A stretch of 64,000 bases of DNA, from NCBI RefSeq assembly GCF_001905665.1, contig NZ_LIVX01000010.1:186001-250000 (forward strand), read 5' to 3'. Numbering within the stretch: the first letter of the stretch is position 1; the number at the start of each line of letters is the position of its first letter. The notes under the pieces were generated by a model that saw nothing but the letters and a program-made list of their open reading frames with translations, was not told the DNA's origin and did not search any database. Shown here in pieces: positions 43,515-52,550 of the stretch. This stretch comes from Streptomyces sp. CB02261 (lineage in GTDB: Bacteria; Actinomycetota; Actinomycetes; Streptomycetales; Streptomycetaceae). Both the position numbers and the translations under genes were made by a program.

Positions 43515-45158
43515 ATGAGTGAGTCCATGCCTGCTGCGTCTCCCGCCGAACACCGCACCGTGCTGCTGCGCGGTGGGGAAGTCCACAGCCCCGCCGACCC
43601 CTTCGCCACCGCCATGGTGGTGGAGCGCGGGCACATCGCCTGGGTCGGTTCCGAGGGCGCGGCCGACGCCTTCGCCTCCGGCGTGGACGAGGTGGTCGAC
43701 CTGGAGGGCGCCCTCGTCACCCCGGCGTTCGTCGACGCCCATGTGCACACCACCGCCACCGGCTTCGCCCTCACCGGGCTCGACCTCTCGTCCGCCGCCT
43801 CGCTCGCCGGGGCGGCGGAGCTGATCCGCGCCCACGCCGCCGCCCGTCCCGAGGACCGCATCCTCATCGGCCACGGCTGGGACGCGTCGCGCTGGCCCGA
43901 GCGCCGGCCGCTCACCCGCGCCGAACTCGACGAGCTCACCGGCGGCCGCCCGCTCTACCTCACCCGTATCGACGTCCACTCGGCCGTCGTCACCACCGCG
44001 CTGCTCGACCTCGTCCCCGGCGTGCGCGACCTGGACGGCTTCCACGACGGGCAGCGGCCGCTCACCGGTGACGCCCACCACGCCGTGCGCGCCGCCGCCT
44101 TCGGTGCCGTCTCCGCGCGCCAGCGCACCGAGGCGCAGCGCGCCGCCCGCAGCCGGGCCGCCTCCCTCGGCATCGGCACCCTGCACGAGTGCGGCGGCCC
44201 GCGAATCTCCTCCGAGGAGGACTTCACCGGCCTCCTGGACCTGGCCCGCGACGAGGCCGGGCCACGGGTCGTCGGCTACTGGGCCGACCTGGACGTCGAG
44301 CGGGCCCGCGCCCTCGGCGCCCTCGGCGCGGCCGGCGACCTCTTCGCCGACGGCTCCCTCGGCTCCCACACGGCCTGCCTCCACGAGCCGTACGCGGACC
44401 ACGCCGACGCCGGGCACACCGGTGCCGCCCACCTGGACGCGGCCACCGTTGCCCTCCATGTCGTGGCCTGTACCGAGGCGGGCCTCCAGGCGGGCTTCCA
44501 CGCCATCGGGGACGCCGCGGTGACCGCTGTCGTCGAGGGTGTCCGGGCCGCCGCCGAGAAGCTCGGACCGGCCAGGATCCGGGCCGCCCGGCACCGCGTC
44601 GAGCACGTCGAGATGCTCACGCCCGAGACGATCGCCGCCTTCGCCGAGCTGGGCCTCACCGCCTCCGTCCAGCCCGCCTTCGACGCGTTCTGGGGCGGCG
44701 AGGAGGGCATGTACGCCGACCGGCTCGGCGTCGAGCGGGCCCGTACCCTCAACCCGTACGCGGCGCTCCTGCGCGCCGGTGTCCCGCTGGCCTTCGGCTC
44801 CGACAGCCCGGTCACCCCGCTCGACCCCTGGGGCACCGTCCGGGCCGCCGCCTTCCACCGCACCCCCGAGCACCGGATCTCGGTCCGCGCCGCCTTCACC
44901 GCCCACACCAGGGGCGGCTGGCGGGCCGCGGGCAGGGACGACGCCGGGACCCTCGTCCCCGGTGCCCCCGCCGACTACGCCCTCTGGCGCACCGAGGAGC
45001 TCGTCGTCCAGGCACCCGACGACCGGGTGGCCCGCTGGTCGACCGACCCGCGTTCCGGGACGCCCGGTCTGCCCGATCTGTCCCCCGGTGTGGATCTCCC
45101 CGTCTGTCTTCGCACGGTCGTGCACGGCCGGACGGTGTTCGTACGGCCGAACGAGTGA
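43515..45158 (+). CDS. YtcJ-like metal-dependent amidohydrolase
   Basis: 547 residues. The metal-dependent amidohydrolase fold shows the HxH motif in VDAHVHTTATGF, GWDASRWPERRPLTRAELDE, LFADGSLGSHTACLHEPY, GFHAIGDAAVTAVVEGV (metal His) and the Asp in FGSDSPVTPLDPWG. Members hydrolyse N-substituted formamides and related amides, but the substrate here is unknown. Soluble, no signal. ATG at 43515. Confidence 0.9.
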   Translation: MSESMPAASPAEHRTVLLRGGEVHSPADPFATAMVVERGHIAWVGSEGAADAFASGVDEVVDLEGALVTPAFVDAHVHTTATGFALTGLDLSSAASLAGAAELIRAHAAARPEDRILIGHGWDASRWPERRPLTRAELDELTGGRPLYLTRIDVHSAVVTTALLDLVPGVRDLDGFHDGQRPLTGDAHHAVRAAAFGAVSARQRTEAQRAARSRAASLGIGTLHECGGPRISSEEDFTGLLDLARDEAGPRVVGYWADLDVERARALGALGAAGDLFADGSLGSHTACLHEPYADHADAGHTGAAHLDAATVALHVVACTEAGLQAGFHAIGDAAVTAVVEGVRAAAEKLGPARIRAARHRVEHVEMLTPETIAAFAELGLTASVQPAFDAFWGGEEGMYADRLGVERARTLNPYAALLRAGVPLAFGSDSPVTPLDPWGTVRAAAFHRTPEHRISVRAAFTAHTRGGWRAAGRDDAGTLVPGAPADYALWRTEELVVQAPDDRVARWSTDPRSGTPGLPDLSPGVDLPVCLRTVVHGRTVFVRPNE

Positions 45159-45666
45159 TGTAGGGATATGTCCCGCCCGGGACCCTCGTCCGTACGCTTG
45201 TCCCCGACCTGCGGATCTTCCCCTCCGGCCTGGCCTTTTACGGCGTCTGTGCAGGTCAAGTCGGTATTGACAGCCGACCGCCGGGGGCGGATAGGTTCTC
45301 CGCGTCCACCACAGGACGTCCGACCGGACCGCCCCCTCGCCGTCGCCGAACGCCGCCCGCGCCTCGGCCGCGAGGGAAGGTTTCTCCGGCGGAAGGTGCG
45401 ACCCGGGTGGGGCCCGGACGTTCAGTAGACAACGGCTCTCGGTCGATCCGCAGCCAGCGGATCCCAGGTCGGACCGAAGGACGTCGGGCCCCGCACCGCA
45501 CCTCCACCGCAGCTCACCGCGCCGGTCCGCCCCGCCCGGCCGCCGAACCGCGCCCTCGGGCCCGCCGGACCGCGCCCCCGCGCCCCCGTCCGGAGACCCG
45601 CCGCGGCGGAGCACTCCGAGGACCTCGCTATGGTGGGGGCCTGCGTATGTATCCGAAGGGGCAGTA
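45159..45666 (+). other. 508-base gap with a probable long leader of the mannose synthase gene
   Basis: No convincing coding frame. A possible promoter lies at 45267-45297 (separate entry), which would give a leader of about 360 bases. A perfect GATCCGC/GCGGATC hairpin (45445-45463, loop AGCCA) lies within it, and CGTCCGACC near 45315 has a partial complement GGTCGGACC near 45468. It could hold a small RNA or a regulatory leader. I do not recognise an RNA family. Confidence 0.45.
45267..45297 (+). promoter_or_regulatory. Vegetative-type promoter TTGACA-N19-TAGGTT
   Basis: TTGACA (45267-45272) and TAGGTT (45292-45297) with a 19-base spacer, or GATAGG with 17. Upstream of the long leader before the mannose synthase gene. 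Confidence 0.5.
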
Positions 45667-46443
45667 GTGAACGACGGTGGCCAGAGGCGTTACGGCCCGC
45701 TCGGCAAGGCCTTGGTGATCATTCCGACCTACAACGAGGCGGAGAACATCAAGCCGATCGTCGCGCGGGTGCGGGAAGCCGTACCCGAGGCGCACGTTCT
45801 CGTCGCCGACGACAACAGCCCTGACGGCACGGGCAAGTTCGCGGACGAGATCGCGTCCGAGGACGACCATGTGCACGTCCTCCACCGCAAGGGCAAGGAG
45901 GGGCTGGGCGCCGCCTACCTCGCCGGCTTCCGATGGGGCATCGAGCACGGCTACGACGTCCTCGTCGAGATGGACGCCGACGGCTCCCACCAGCCCGAGG
46001 AGCTCCCGCGGCTGCTCACCGCCCTCAAGGGCGCGGACCTGGTGCTCGGCTCCCGCTGGGTGCCGGGCGGCCGCATCGTGAACTGGCCGAAGTCCCGTGA
46101 GTTCATCTCCCGCGGCGGCAGCCTCTACTCGCGCGTGATGCTGGACGTCCCGATCCGTGACGTCACCGGCGGCTACCGGGCCTTCCGCAAGGAGACCCTG
46201 GAAGGCCTGGGCCTGGAGGACGTGGCCTCCGCCGGCTACTGCTTCCAGGTCGACCTGGCCCGTCGCGCGGTCGCCGCCGGTTTCCATGTCGTCGAGGTGC
46301 CGATCACCTTCGTGGAGCGCGAGATCGGCGACTCGAAGATGAGCCGGAACATCGTCGTCGAGGCGCTGTGGCGCGTCACCGGCTGGGGCCTGTCGGCACG
46401 GGCCGAGAAGGTCGGCAAGCTGCTCGGCCGCAAGCCTTCCTGA
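45667..46443 (+). CDS. ppm1: Polyprenol-phosphate mannose synthase (GT2)
   Basis: 258 residues. Transfers mannose from GDP-mannose to polyprenol phosphate, for protein O-mannosylation and lipoglycans. The GT2 fold shows LVIIPTYNEAENIKPIV, VLVADDNSPDGTG, the metal-binding EMDADGSHQPEELP and VTGGYRAFRKETLEGL, then the VEREIGDSKMS acceptor loop. No membrane domain, as in Streptomyces Ppm1 (SCO1423 in S. coelicolor, from memory). GTG at 45667 follows AAGGGG. Confidence 0.92.
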   Translation: MNDGGQRRYGPLGKALVIIPTYNEAENIKPIVARVREAVPEAHVLVADDNSPDGTGKFADEIASEDDHVHVLHRKGKEGLGAAYLAGFRWGIEHGYDVLVEMDADGSHQPEELPRLLTALKGADLVLGSRWVPGGRIVNWPKSREFISRGGSLYSRVMLDVPIRDVTGGYRAFRKETLEGLGLEDVASAGYCFQVDLARRAVAAGFHVVEVPITFVEREIGDSKMSRNIVVEALWRVTGWGLSARAEKVGKLLGRKPS

Positions 46444-46515
46444 CCGTTTGTCGCTCCTGGGCGTCTGATCCGTTCCTTACGACGTTCCGGCACGTCCCCA
46501 GGCACACTGGGGACC

Positions 46516-47109
46516 ATGACGACCGGCGCACCGCCTCCTCTCGCCCCGAAGCGCTCACGCGCGCGTACGTTCCTCCCGCTCGGCGTCGCCGCCTGGCTGG
46601 TCCTGGAGATCTGGCTGCTCACACTGGTGGCCGGCGCGGCGGGCGGCCTGACCGTCTTCGCCCTGCTCGTCGGCGGCGCCGTGCTCGGTGCCGCCGTCAT
46701 CAAGCGGGCGGGGCGGCGCGCCTTCCGGAACCTCACCTCGACCTTCCAGCAGGCCCAGGCGGCGGCTCAGGCCGGCGTGATGCCCGAGGCGCCCGACCGG
46801 AACGGCTCGGAGGACCGCAACGGCTTCCTGATGCTCGGCGGCCTCCTCCTGATGATCCCCGGCCTGCTCTCGGACGTGGCCGGCCTGCTCCTGCTGATCC
46901 CGCCGGTGCGTTCCCTCCTCGGCCGGTACGCGGACCGGGCCGCCGAGCGCCGGATCAGCGCCGCGCCTCCCGGCAGCCTCCAGGACGCCTTCCAGCAGGC
47001 GCGCATGCGTCGCCCGGACGGCAAGGTCGTGCAGGGCGAGGTCATCCGTGAGGACGCCTCCAGGGGCCCGCACGGGGCCGACGAGCCCCGGAAGCCCCTG
47101 ACGCCCTGA
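46516..47109 (+). CDS. fxsA: FxsA-family membrane protein
   Basis: 197 residues. Two to three hydrophobic helices (FLPLGVAAWLVLEIWLLTLVAG, LTVFALLVGGAVLGAAVIK, MLGGLLLMIPGLLSDVAGLLLLIPP), the last being the most conserved FxsA segment, then a basic Gln-rich C-terminus (QDAFQQARMRRPDGKVVQGEV). Cytoplasmic membrane; role in actinobacteria unknown. It precedes rbpA tail to tail, with a strong shared terminator. Confidence 0.9.
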   Translation: MTTGAPPPLAPKRSRARTFLPLGVAAWLVLEIWLLTLVAGAAGGLTVFALLVGGAVLGAAVIKRAGRRAFRNLTSTFQQAQAAAQAGVMPEAPDRNGSEDRNGFLMLGGLLLMIPGLLSDVAGLLLLIPPVRSLLGRYADRAAERRISAAPPGSLQDAFQQARMRRPDGKVVQGEVIREDASRGPHGADEPRKPLTP

Positions 47110-47197
47110 CCGCGTACCTCCCCGTCGTGCCCCGTCGCCCTCCTCGGCGGCGGGGCTTTCTCGGGGGTGGGGCCTGGCTCGGCGGCAGGGCAGAAGA

Positions 47198-47244
47198 ACG
47201 CCGCGGGGCCCGGTACACAGTGTGTGTACCGGGCCCCGCGGCGT
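47198..47244. terminator. Strong bidirectional terminator between fxsA and rbpA
   Basis: Perfect 21-base arms (47198-47218 and 47224-47244) with a 5-base loop, followed by TTT on the plus strand. One of the two longest perfect stems in the window. Confidence 0.92.
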
Positions 47245-47265
47245 GTGTTTCGTCCGGTGGGTCCG

Positions 47266-47640
47266 CTAGGCGGACTTGCGGCTGTCGCGCGGATGCACGG
47301 CGATGTTCATGGCGCCGGATCGGAGGACGGCCAGCCTTTCGGCGAGGACCTCCTCCAGCTCCTCGCGGGTGCGCCGCTCCATGAGCATGTCCCAGTGCGT
47401 ACGCGCAGGCTTGCCCTTCTTCTCCTCAGGTCCGTCCCCGTCCACCAGGAGTGCCTGGATTCCGCAGACCTTGCACTCCCACTCCGGCGGAATCTCCGCC
47501 TCGACCGAGAAGGGCATCTCAAAACGATGTCCCTTCTCGCATGCGTACTCCACCGCCTGGCGCGGGGCCAGATCGATGCCGCGGTCGGTCTCGTAGCTCG
47601 TCACCACGAGGCGCGTGCCGCGAAGAGCTCGCTCACTCAT
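47266..47640 (-). CDS. rbpA: RNA polymerase-binding protein RbpA
   Basis: 124 residues, an essential-type actinobacterial transcription factor. It binds RNA polymerase and the principal sigma factor and promotes open complex formation. MSERALRGTRLVVTSYETDRGI is the N-terminal tail, YACEKGHRFEMPF with ECKVCG forms the core zinc site, and RTHWDMLMERRTREELEEVLAERL is the basic linker and sigma-interaction helix. ATG at 47640. A consensus sigma-R promoter lies upstream, matching its known thiol-stress induction. Confidence 0.96.
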   Translation of the reverse strand: MSERALRGTRLVVTSYETDRGIDLAPRQAVEYACEKGHRFEMPFSVEAEIPPEWECKVCGIQALLVDGDGPEEKKGKPARTHWDMLMERRTREELEEVLAERLAVLRSGAMNIAVHPRDSRKSA

Positions 47641-47701
47641 GAATCGTGCCTCCCGGGCTTGTCGCCCACAGGACAGGTGTCGCTGTCGTCGTTATCCGGT
47701 C

Positions 47702-47727
47702 AACGTCCGGTCGGCGGTAAAGATTCC
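47702..47727 (-). promoter_or_regulatory. Sigma-R promoter of rbpA
   Basis: On the minus strand GGAAT (47727-47723), an 18-base spacer and GTT (47704-47702), an exact match to the SigR consensus GGAAT-N18/19-GTT. It lies about 60 bases upstream of the rbpA start. Confidence 0.85.
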
Positions 47728-47895
47728 CGTGCCGGGTCATGCGTCGCCCGTCGTGCCGCCCCTTGTTGTACCCACCAGTGCCCGTTTTGTCACATCTGAC
47801 GGCAGAAGTGACCCGGTGTCTTCACCAAAGCAGCACGCAGTAACGGTCCGCCTGGCAGGCCAAACGCGTACACTACCGCCCTTTCACCGCCACGT

Positions 47896-49266
47896 CTAAA
47901 TTCGGTCCGGCACGGCGTTCCCCGCGGCCTCCACCGCGCGCCGCACCGGCACCCGGGCGAGCAGGGCGAACCCGACCACGAAGAAGATCACCAGAGAGAT
48001 GATGGCATCCCGATAGCTCCCGGTCAGCTGATACGCGAGACCGAACACGAGCGGACCGAGCCAACTGAGGCCCCGATCGCTCACCTCGTACGCCGAGAAG
48101 TACTCCGCCTCCTTGCCCCGCGGCACCAGGTGCGAGAACAGCGAGCGCGACAGCGCCTGGCTCCCGCCCAGCACCAGCCCGATGGCGGCCGCCAGCGTGA
48201 AGAAGAACACGGGCGCGTCGGCGGGCAGGAAGTAGGCCGCCGACAGGATCAGCGTCCAGACCGCGAGCGAGCACAGAATCGTCCGCTTGGCGCCGTACGT
48301 CCGGGCGAGTCGCCCCATCCCGAGCGCGCCCGCCACCGCGAGCACCTGGACGAGCAGGACCGCGGTGATGAGCGTGGTCTGGTCGAGCCCCAGCTCCTCC
48401 GAGCCGTACAGAGAGGCCTGAGAGATCACCGTCTGCACGCCGTCGTTGTAGACCAGATAGGCGAGGAGGAAGGAGAGCGTCAGCGGATGCCGGCGCATGT
48501 CCTTGAGGGTCTCCCGCAGCTGCCGCCAGCCGCTGCCCACCGCGCCCTCGCCCATCCCTTCCCGGCCCTTCGGGGGCATCCGCCGGTCACGCAGCCGCCG
48601 CAGCGGCACCAGGGTGAAGGCGCCCCACCACACACCGGCCGAGGCCAGACAGATCCGGACCGCCTCGCCCTCGGTCAGGCCGAAGGAGTCGTGGCCCGAG
48701 TAGAGGATCAGATTCAGGACGAGGACCAGGGCGCCCGACGTGTAGCCGAAGGCCCAGCCGCGCGAGGAGACCGAGTCCCGCTCGTCCGGCTCGGCGATCT
48801 GCGGCAGATAGGCGTTGTAGAGCACCATGGAGACCGACAGCGAGGCGTTCGCCACGATCAGCAGGAACGCCCCGAGCAGATACCGCTCGCCCGCCAGGAA
48901 GAACATCCCCGCCGTGGCCGTCGCCCCCAGGTACGCCGCCGCGGCCAGCAGGGGCTTCTTCCGGCCCGTCCGGTCCGCCACCGCGCCCACCAGCGGCATC
49001 ACGAGCACCGCGACCACGATCGACGCGGACACGGAGTACGCGAAGAGCGAGCCGGCCCGCACCGGTATCCCGAGCGGGTGCACAAAGCCCTCGGCGTCGG
49101 CCGCCGCACGGGCCACCGAGGTCAGATACGGGCCGAGGAACACGGTGACGACGCTCGTCGAGTACACCGAGCAGGCGAAGTCGTAGAAGTACCAGCCCCG
49201 CTGTTCCCGCCGGCGCTCGGCGGGACCGGTGGCGTACTCCTCCGGTTCGGTGATTCCAGCGGTCAA
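47896..49266 (-). CDS. MFS transporter, Atg22/BtlA-like
   Basis: About 456 residues, 12 predicted helices. The N-terminal GWYFYDFACSVYSTSVVTVFLGPYL is characteristic of the Atg22-type MFS family, followed by VGAVADRTGRKKPLL. The start is uncertain: TTG at 49266 behind GAGGGGG fits best, while GTG at 49350 would overlap the GDPD gene. It is probably the last gene of the minus-strand yczE-GDPD-MFS unit. Cargo unknown. Confidence 0.85.
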   Translation of the reverse strand: MTAGITEPEEYATGPAERRREQRGWYFYDFACSVYSTSVVTVFLGPYLTSVARAAADAEGFVHPLGIPVRAGSLFAYSVSASIVVAVLVMPLVGAVADRTGRKKPLLAAAAYLGATATAGMFFLAGERYLLGAFLLIVANASLSVSMVLYNAYLPQIAEPDERDSVSSRGWAFGYTSGALVLVLNLILYSGHDSFGLTEGEAVRICLASAGVWWGAFTLVPLRRLRDRRMPPKGREGMGEGAVGSGWRQLRETLKDMRRHPLTLSFLLAYLVYNDGVQTVISQASLYGSEELGLDQTTLITAVLLVQVLAVAGALGMGRLARTYGAKRTILCSLAVWTLILSAAYFLPADAPVFFFTLAAAIGLVLGGSQALSRSLFSHLVPRGKEAEYFSAYEVSDRGLSWLGPLVFGLAYQLTGSYRDAIISLVIFFVVGFALLARVPVRRAVEAAGNAVPDRI

Positions 49267-49336
49267 GGCCGCGCCCCCTCGTTCGTCCCCGTGATCCGTC
49301 CCGGCGATCCGGGCCCGGCGGCACCGGGACGCGCGC

Positions 49337-50101
49337 TCAGACCCACACACCCCGCTCGGTCAGCACCGAGCGCAGCGTCTCCAGTTGATCGGTCATGATG
49401 CCATCGACCCCGAGGTCGAGGAGAGCGTTCATCCGGGCCGGATCGTTCACGGTCCACACGTGGACCTGCAGCCCGCGCGCGTGGGCCTCCCGGACGAAGC
49501 GCCGGTCCACCACCGTGATGCCGCCCTGGCGCTCGGGGACCTGCGCCGCGACCGCCCCGGCGCGCACCGCGGCCGGGATGCCGAACGAGCGCAGCCGCAG
49601 CCCGAGCACCCCCCGCACCCCGTACGAGGTGGCGAGCCGGGGACCGGCCAGGCGCTGTGCCCGCGCCACCCGGGCCTCGGTGAAGGAGCCCACGCAGACC
49701 CGGTCCCAGGCGCCGGTCCTGCCGATCAGGTCCACCAGCGGTTCCAGGGCCGAATCGGCCTTGAGGTCCACGTTCCACCGCGCCTCGGGGAACTCGTCCA
49801 GGAGGTCGGCGAAGAGCGGCAGCGGCTCCTTGCCCGCCACCCGGGCCTCGCGCACCGCCGCCCACGGCAGGTCGCGGATCCGGCCCGTCGTGTCCGTGAC
49901 CCGGTCGAGGGTCGCGTCGTGGAAGGCGACGAGTGCCCCGTCCGCCGTCGTGTGCACATCGGTCTCGAAGTAGCGGTATCCCGCCGCGGCGGCACGGCGG
50001 AAGGCGGCCGCGGTGTTCTCCAGGCCGTTCGCCGTGCCGCCGCGATGGGCGAACGGGAGCGGCGAGGGGTGGTCGAGATAGGGGTGGCGTACGCGAGTCA
50101 C
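49337..50101 (-). CDS. Glycerophosphodiester phosphodiesterase
   Basis: 254 residues, no signal peptide. Cleaves glycerophosphodiesters to glycerol 3-phosphate and an alcohol. GDPD motifs: FAHRGGTANGLENTAAAFRRA (catalytic His and metal Glu), YFETDVHTTADGALVAFHDATLDRVT (metal Glu/Asp and second catalytic His), NVDLKAD and the VWTVND end motif. GTG at 50101 overlaps the preceding yczE-like stop (GTGA), so it is translationally coupled to it. Confidence 0.93.
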   Translation of the reverse strand: MTRVRHPYLDHPSPLPFAHRGGTANGLENTAAAFRRAAAAGYRYFETDVHTTADGALVAFHDATLDRVTDTTGRIRDLPWAAVREARVAGKEPLPLFADLLDEFPEARWNVDLKADSALEPLVDLIGRTGAWDRVCVGSFTEARVARAQRLAGPRLATSYGVRGVLGLRLRSFGIPAAVRAGAVAAQVPERQGGITVVDRRFVREAHARGLQVHVWTVNDPARMNALLDLGVDGIMTDQLETLRSVLTERGVWV

Positions 50102-50766
50102 CGCCGCAGTATGACCCCTGCCGGTGTCGCGGTGGCGACCGTGGTGCTGACGGCGTCCGGCTCGGGAACGGCGAACCAGCGAAGGAAGAACTGGGCGAGC
50201 GGCCCGATCGCCAGGGCGTAGAGGACCGTGCCGACGCCGACCGAGCCGCCGAGCAGGAAACCGGTGGCGACGACCACCACCTCGATCGCCGTCCGCACCA
50301 GCCGGATGGAGCGCCCGGTGACCCGGTGCAGACCCGTCATCAGACCGTCGCGAGGGCCGGGGCCGAAGCGCGCGGCGATGTACAGGCCCGTCGCGAGCCC
50401 GTTGAGGACGATGCCGGACACGAGCAGCGGCACCTGCCCGGTGAGGCCGTGGACGTCCGGCACCAGGGCCATGGTGCCGTCGATCGCCAGCCCGATCACG
50501 AACACGTTGGAGACGGTGCCGAGACCGGGCCGCTGCCGGATCGGGATCCACAGCAGCAGCACCACCGCGCCGACGACGATCGACACCACACCGATGGTCA
50601 GCCCCGTCTTCTCCGCGAGCCCCTGGTCGAGGACGCTCCAGGGCGAGAGGCCGAGACCGCTGCGGACCAGCAGCGCCGCGCTGACCCCGTACAGCGTCAG
50701 ACCCACGTAGAGCTGGATCAGCCGACGGGTCAGGTGCCGGCCGTGGAGGCCGGAGGCGATGGACAA
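50098..50766 (-). CDS. YczE/YitT-type membrane protein
   Basis: 222 residues, about five membrane helices. LYVGLTLYGVSAALLVRSGLGLSPWSVLDQGLAE and FGPGPRDGLMTGL are the YczE family blocks. TTG at 50766 follows GGGGGA; an ATG alternative is absent. In Bacillus yczE is controlled by the divergent MocR-type regulator YczR, and the same arrangement is seen here. Transport of a vitamin B6-related compound has been suggested for such loci, but is unproven. Confidence 0.87.
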   Translation of the reverse strand: MSIASGLHGRHLTRRLIQLYVGLTLYGVSAALLVRSGLGLSPWSVLDQGLAEKTGLTIGVVSIVVGAVVLLLWIPIRQRPGLGTVSNVFVIGLAIDGTMALVPDVHGLTGQVPLLVSGIVLNGLATGLYIAARFGPGPRDGLMTGLHRVTGRSIRLVRTAIEVVVVATGFLLGGSVGVGTVLYALAIGPLAQFFLRWFAVPEPDAVSTTVATATPAGVILRR

Positions 50767-50828
50767 GGTTTTCCCCCAGGGTGGTGGTGGTGGACTGGCT
50801 CATGACACTCTGTGGCGGGGGAACGGAT

Positions 50829-50843
50829 GCCAACCATGGCCAA
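50829..50843. promoter_or_regulatory. GCCAA direct repeats in the yczE/mocR gap
   Basis: GCCAA at 50829 and 50839, exactly 10 bases apart, in the divergent promoter region. MocR proteins often bind short direct repeats, so this is a weak operator candidate. Confidence 0.3.
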
Positions 50844-50867
50844 TTCGACGAAGGTGGACTGATTTCG

Positions 50868-52367
50868 ATGGCCCAGTGGACTTCGGCGGTGGGGCCGGCT
50901 CAGCTCGCGCGGCAGCTCCAGGCGCAGCAGCAGCGGCCCGCCGGGCCGGGCGCCCGCAAGCCGCCCGCCTACCGCGCGCTCGCCGACGGCATCCGCCTCC
51001 TCGTCTTGGAGGGCCGCGTCCCGGTCGCCGCCCGGCTGCCCGCCGAGCGGGAACTCGCCCTCGCGCTCACGGTCAGCCGTACGACGGTGGCGGCGGCCTA
51101 CGAGGCGCTCCGCGCCGAGGGCTTCCTGGAGTCCCGGCGGGGCGCCGGCAGCTGGACCGCCGTGCCGGCCGGGAACCCGCTGCCCGCGCGCGGCCTCGAA
51201 CCGCTGCCCCCCGAGGCCCTCGGCTCGATGATCGACCTCGGCTGCGCGGCGCTGCCCGCGCCCGAGCCCTGGCTCACCCGGGGTGTGCAGGGCGCGCTCG
51301 AGGAACTGCCTCCGTACGCCCACACCCACGGGGACTACCCGGCCGGGCTGCCCGCGCTGCGGCAGATGCTCGCCGACCGCTACACCGCGCGGGGCATCCC
51401 CACGATGCCCGAGCAGATCATGGTCACCACCGGTGCCATGGGCGCCATGGACGCCATCTGTCACCTCTTCGCGGGCCGGGGCGAACGCATCGCCGTGGAG
51501 TCCCCCTCGTACGCCAACATCCTCCAGCTGATGCGGGAGGCCGGGGCCCGGCTCGTGCCCGTCGCCATGTCCGAGGGACTCGGCGGCTGGGACCTGAGCC
51601 GCTGGCGCCAGGTGCTGCGGGACGCCGCACCCCGTCTCGCGTACGTCGTCGCCGACTTCCACAACCCCACCGGAGCGCTCGCCGACGAGGACCAGCGGCG
51701 GCAGCTCGTGGACGCGGCCCGCTCGGCCGGTACGGTCCTCGTCGTCGACGAGACCATGACGGAACTGCGGCTGGACGACGATCTGGAGATGCCCCGGCCG
51801 GTCTGTGCCTTCGACCCGGCCGGCTCCACCGTCCTGACGGTCGGCTCGGCCAGCAAGGCCTTCTGGGCGGGCATGCGCATCGGCTGGGTCCGGGCGGCTC
51901 CCGACGTCGTCCGTTCCCTGGTGGCCGCGCGCGCGTACGCCGACCTCGGCACCCCCGTCCTCGAACAGCTCGGCGTGAACTGGCTCATGGGTACGGGCGG
52001 CTGGGAGGAGGCGGTGAAGCTCCGTCGCGACCAGGCCCGGGAGAACAGGGACGCGCTCGTCGCCGCCGTCCGCAGGGAGCTTCCGGAGTGGGAGTTCTCG
52101 GTGCCGCAGGGCGGGCTGACCCTCTGGGTGCGGACCGGCGGCCTCTCCGGCTCCCGGCTCGCCGAGGCGGGCGAGCGGGTCGGCGTCCGCGTCCCCTCCG
52201 GCCCGCGCTTCGGTGTCGACGGGGCCTTCGAGGGTTACGTCCGGCTGCCGTTCACGGTCAGCGGCGCGGTGGCCGACGAGGCCGCCGCCCGGCTCGCCGC
52301 CGCGGCCCGCCTGGTCGAGTCGGGCGCGGGCGGGGGGACGGAGCCGCCGAGGTCGTTCGTGGCGTAG
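50868..52367 (+). CDS. MocR-type PLP-dependent GntR regulator (YczR-like)
   Basis: 499 residues. The GntR winged helix (about 33-95: YRALADGIRLLVLEGRVPVAARLPAERELALALTVSRTTV) is joined to a fold-type I aminotransferase domain. Schiff-base Lys330 (SASKAFWAGMRIGW), Asn266 (HNPTG) and Asp294 (VVDETMTEL) bind PLP. It likely senses PLP and controls the divergent yczE-like gene. ATG at 50868 follows AAGGTGG; an earlier in-frame start at 50781 adds no family sequence. Confidence 0.92.
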   Translation: MAQWTSAVGPAQLARQLQAQQQRPAGPGARKPPAYRALADGIRLLVLEGRVPVAARLPAERELALALTVSRTTVAAAYEALRAEGFLESRRGAGSWTAVPAGNPLPARGLEPLPPEALGSMIDLGCAALPAPEPWLTRGVQGALEELPPYAHTHGDYPAGLPALRQMLADRYTARGIPTMPEQIMVTTGAMGAMDAICHLFAGRGERIAVESPSYANILQLMREAGARLVPVAMSEGLGGWDLSRWRQVLRDAAPRLAYVVADFHNPTGALADEDQRRQLVDAARSAGTVLVVDETMTELRLDDDLEMPRPVCAFDPAGSTVLTVGSASKAFWAGMRIGWVRAAPDVVRSLVAARAYADLGTPVLEQLGVNWLMGTGGWEEAVKLRRDQARENRDALVAAVRRELPEWEFSVPQGGLTLWVRTGGLSGSRLAEAGERVGVRVPSGPRFGVDGAFEGYVRLPFTVSGAVADEAAARLAAAARLVESGAGGGTEPPRSFVA

Positions 52368-52390
52368 CACGGCCGCGGGCCCCCCGGGGC

Positions 52391-52550
52391 GGTCACGCGG
52401 AGAGGCCCTGGGCCGGTCACGTGGAAAGCCCCCCCGGGCCGGTCACATGGAGAGCCCCGGGGGGCACGGGAAGAGCTTCCGGGCGTGCACGGGGAGAGCT
52501 TCCGGGCTGTTCACGCGAAGAGCTTCCGGGTCCTGTACGCGGAGAGGCCG
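52391..52550. repeat. Degenerate 24-26-bp tandem array
   Basis: Six to seven imperfect units, each built as (T/G)(T/C)AC then a G-rich GAGAG or AAGAGCTTCCGGG segment. The last unit becomes the left arm of the terminator. It lies in the convergent gap after the MocR gene. Confidence 0.65.

Noticed and set aside
45159..45666. RNase P RNA, tmRNA or another known small RNA
   Set aside because: Conserved RNase P segments and the tmRNA tag or tRNA-like ends are absent.
52391..52550. Possible CRISPR-like array
   Set aside because: Units are imperfect and directly adjacent, with no unique spacers of constant length and no cas genes.
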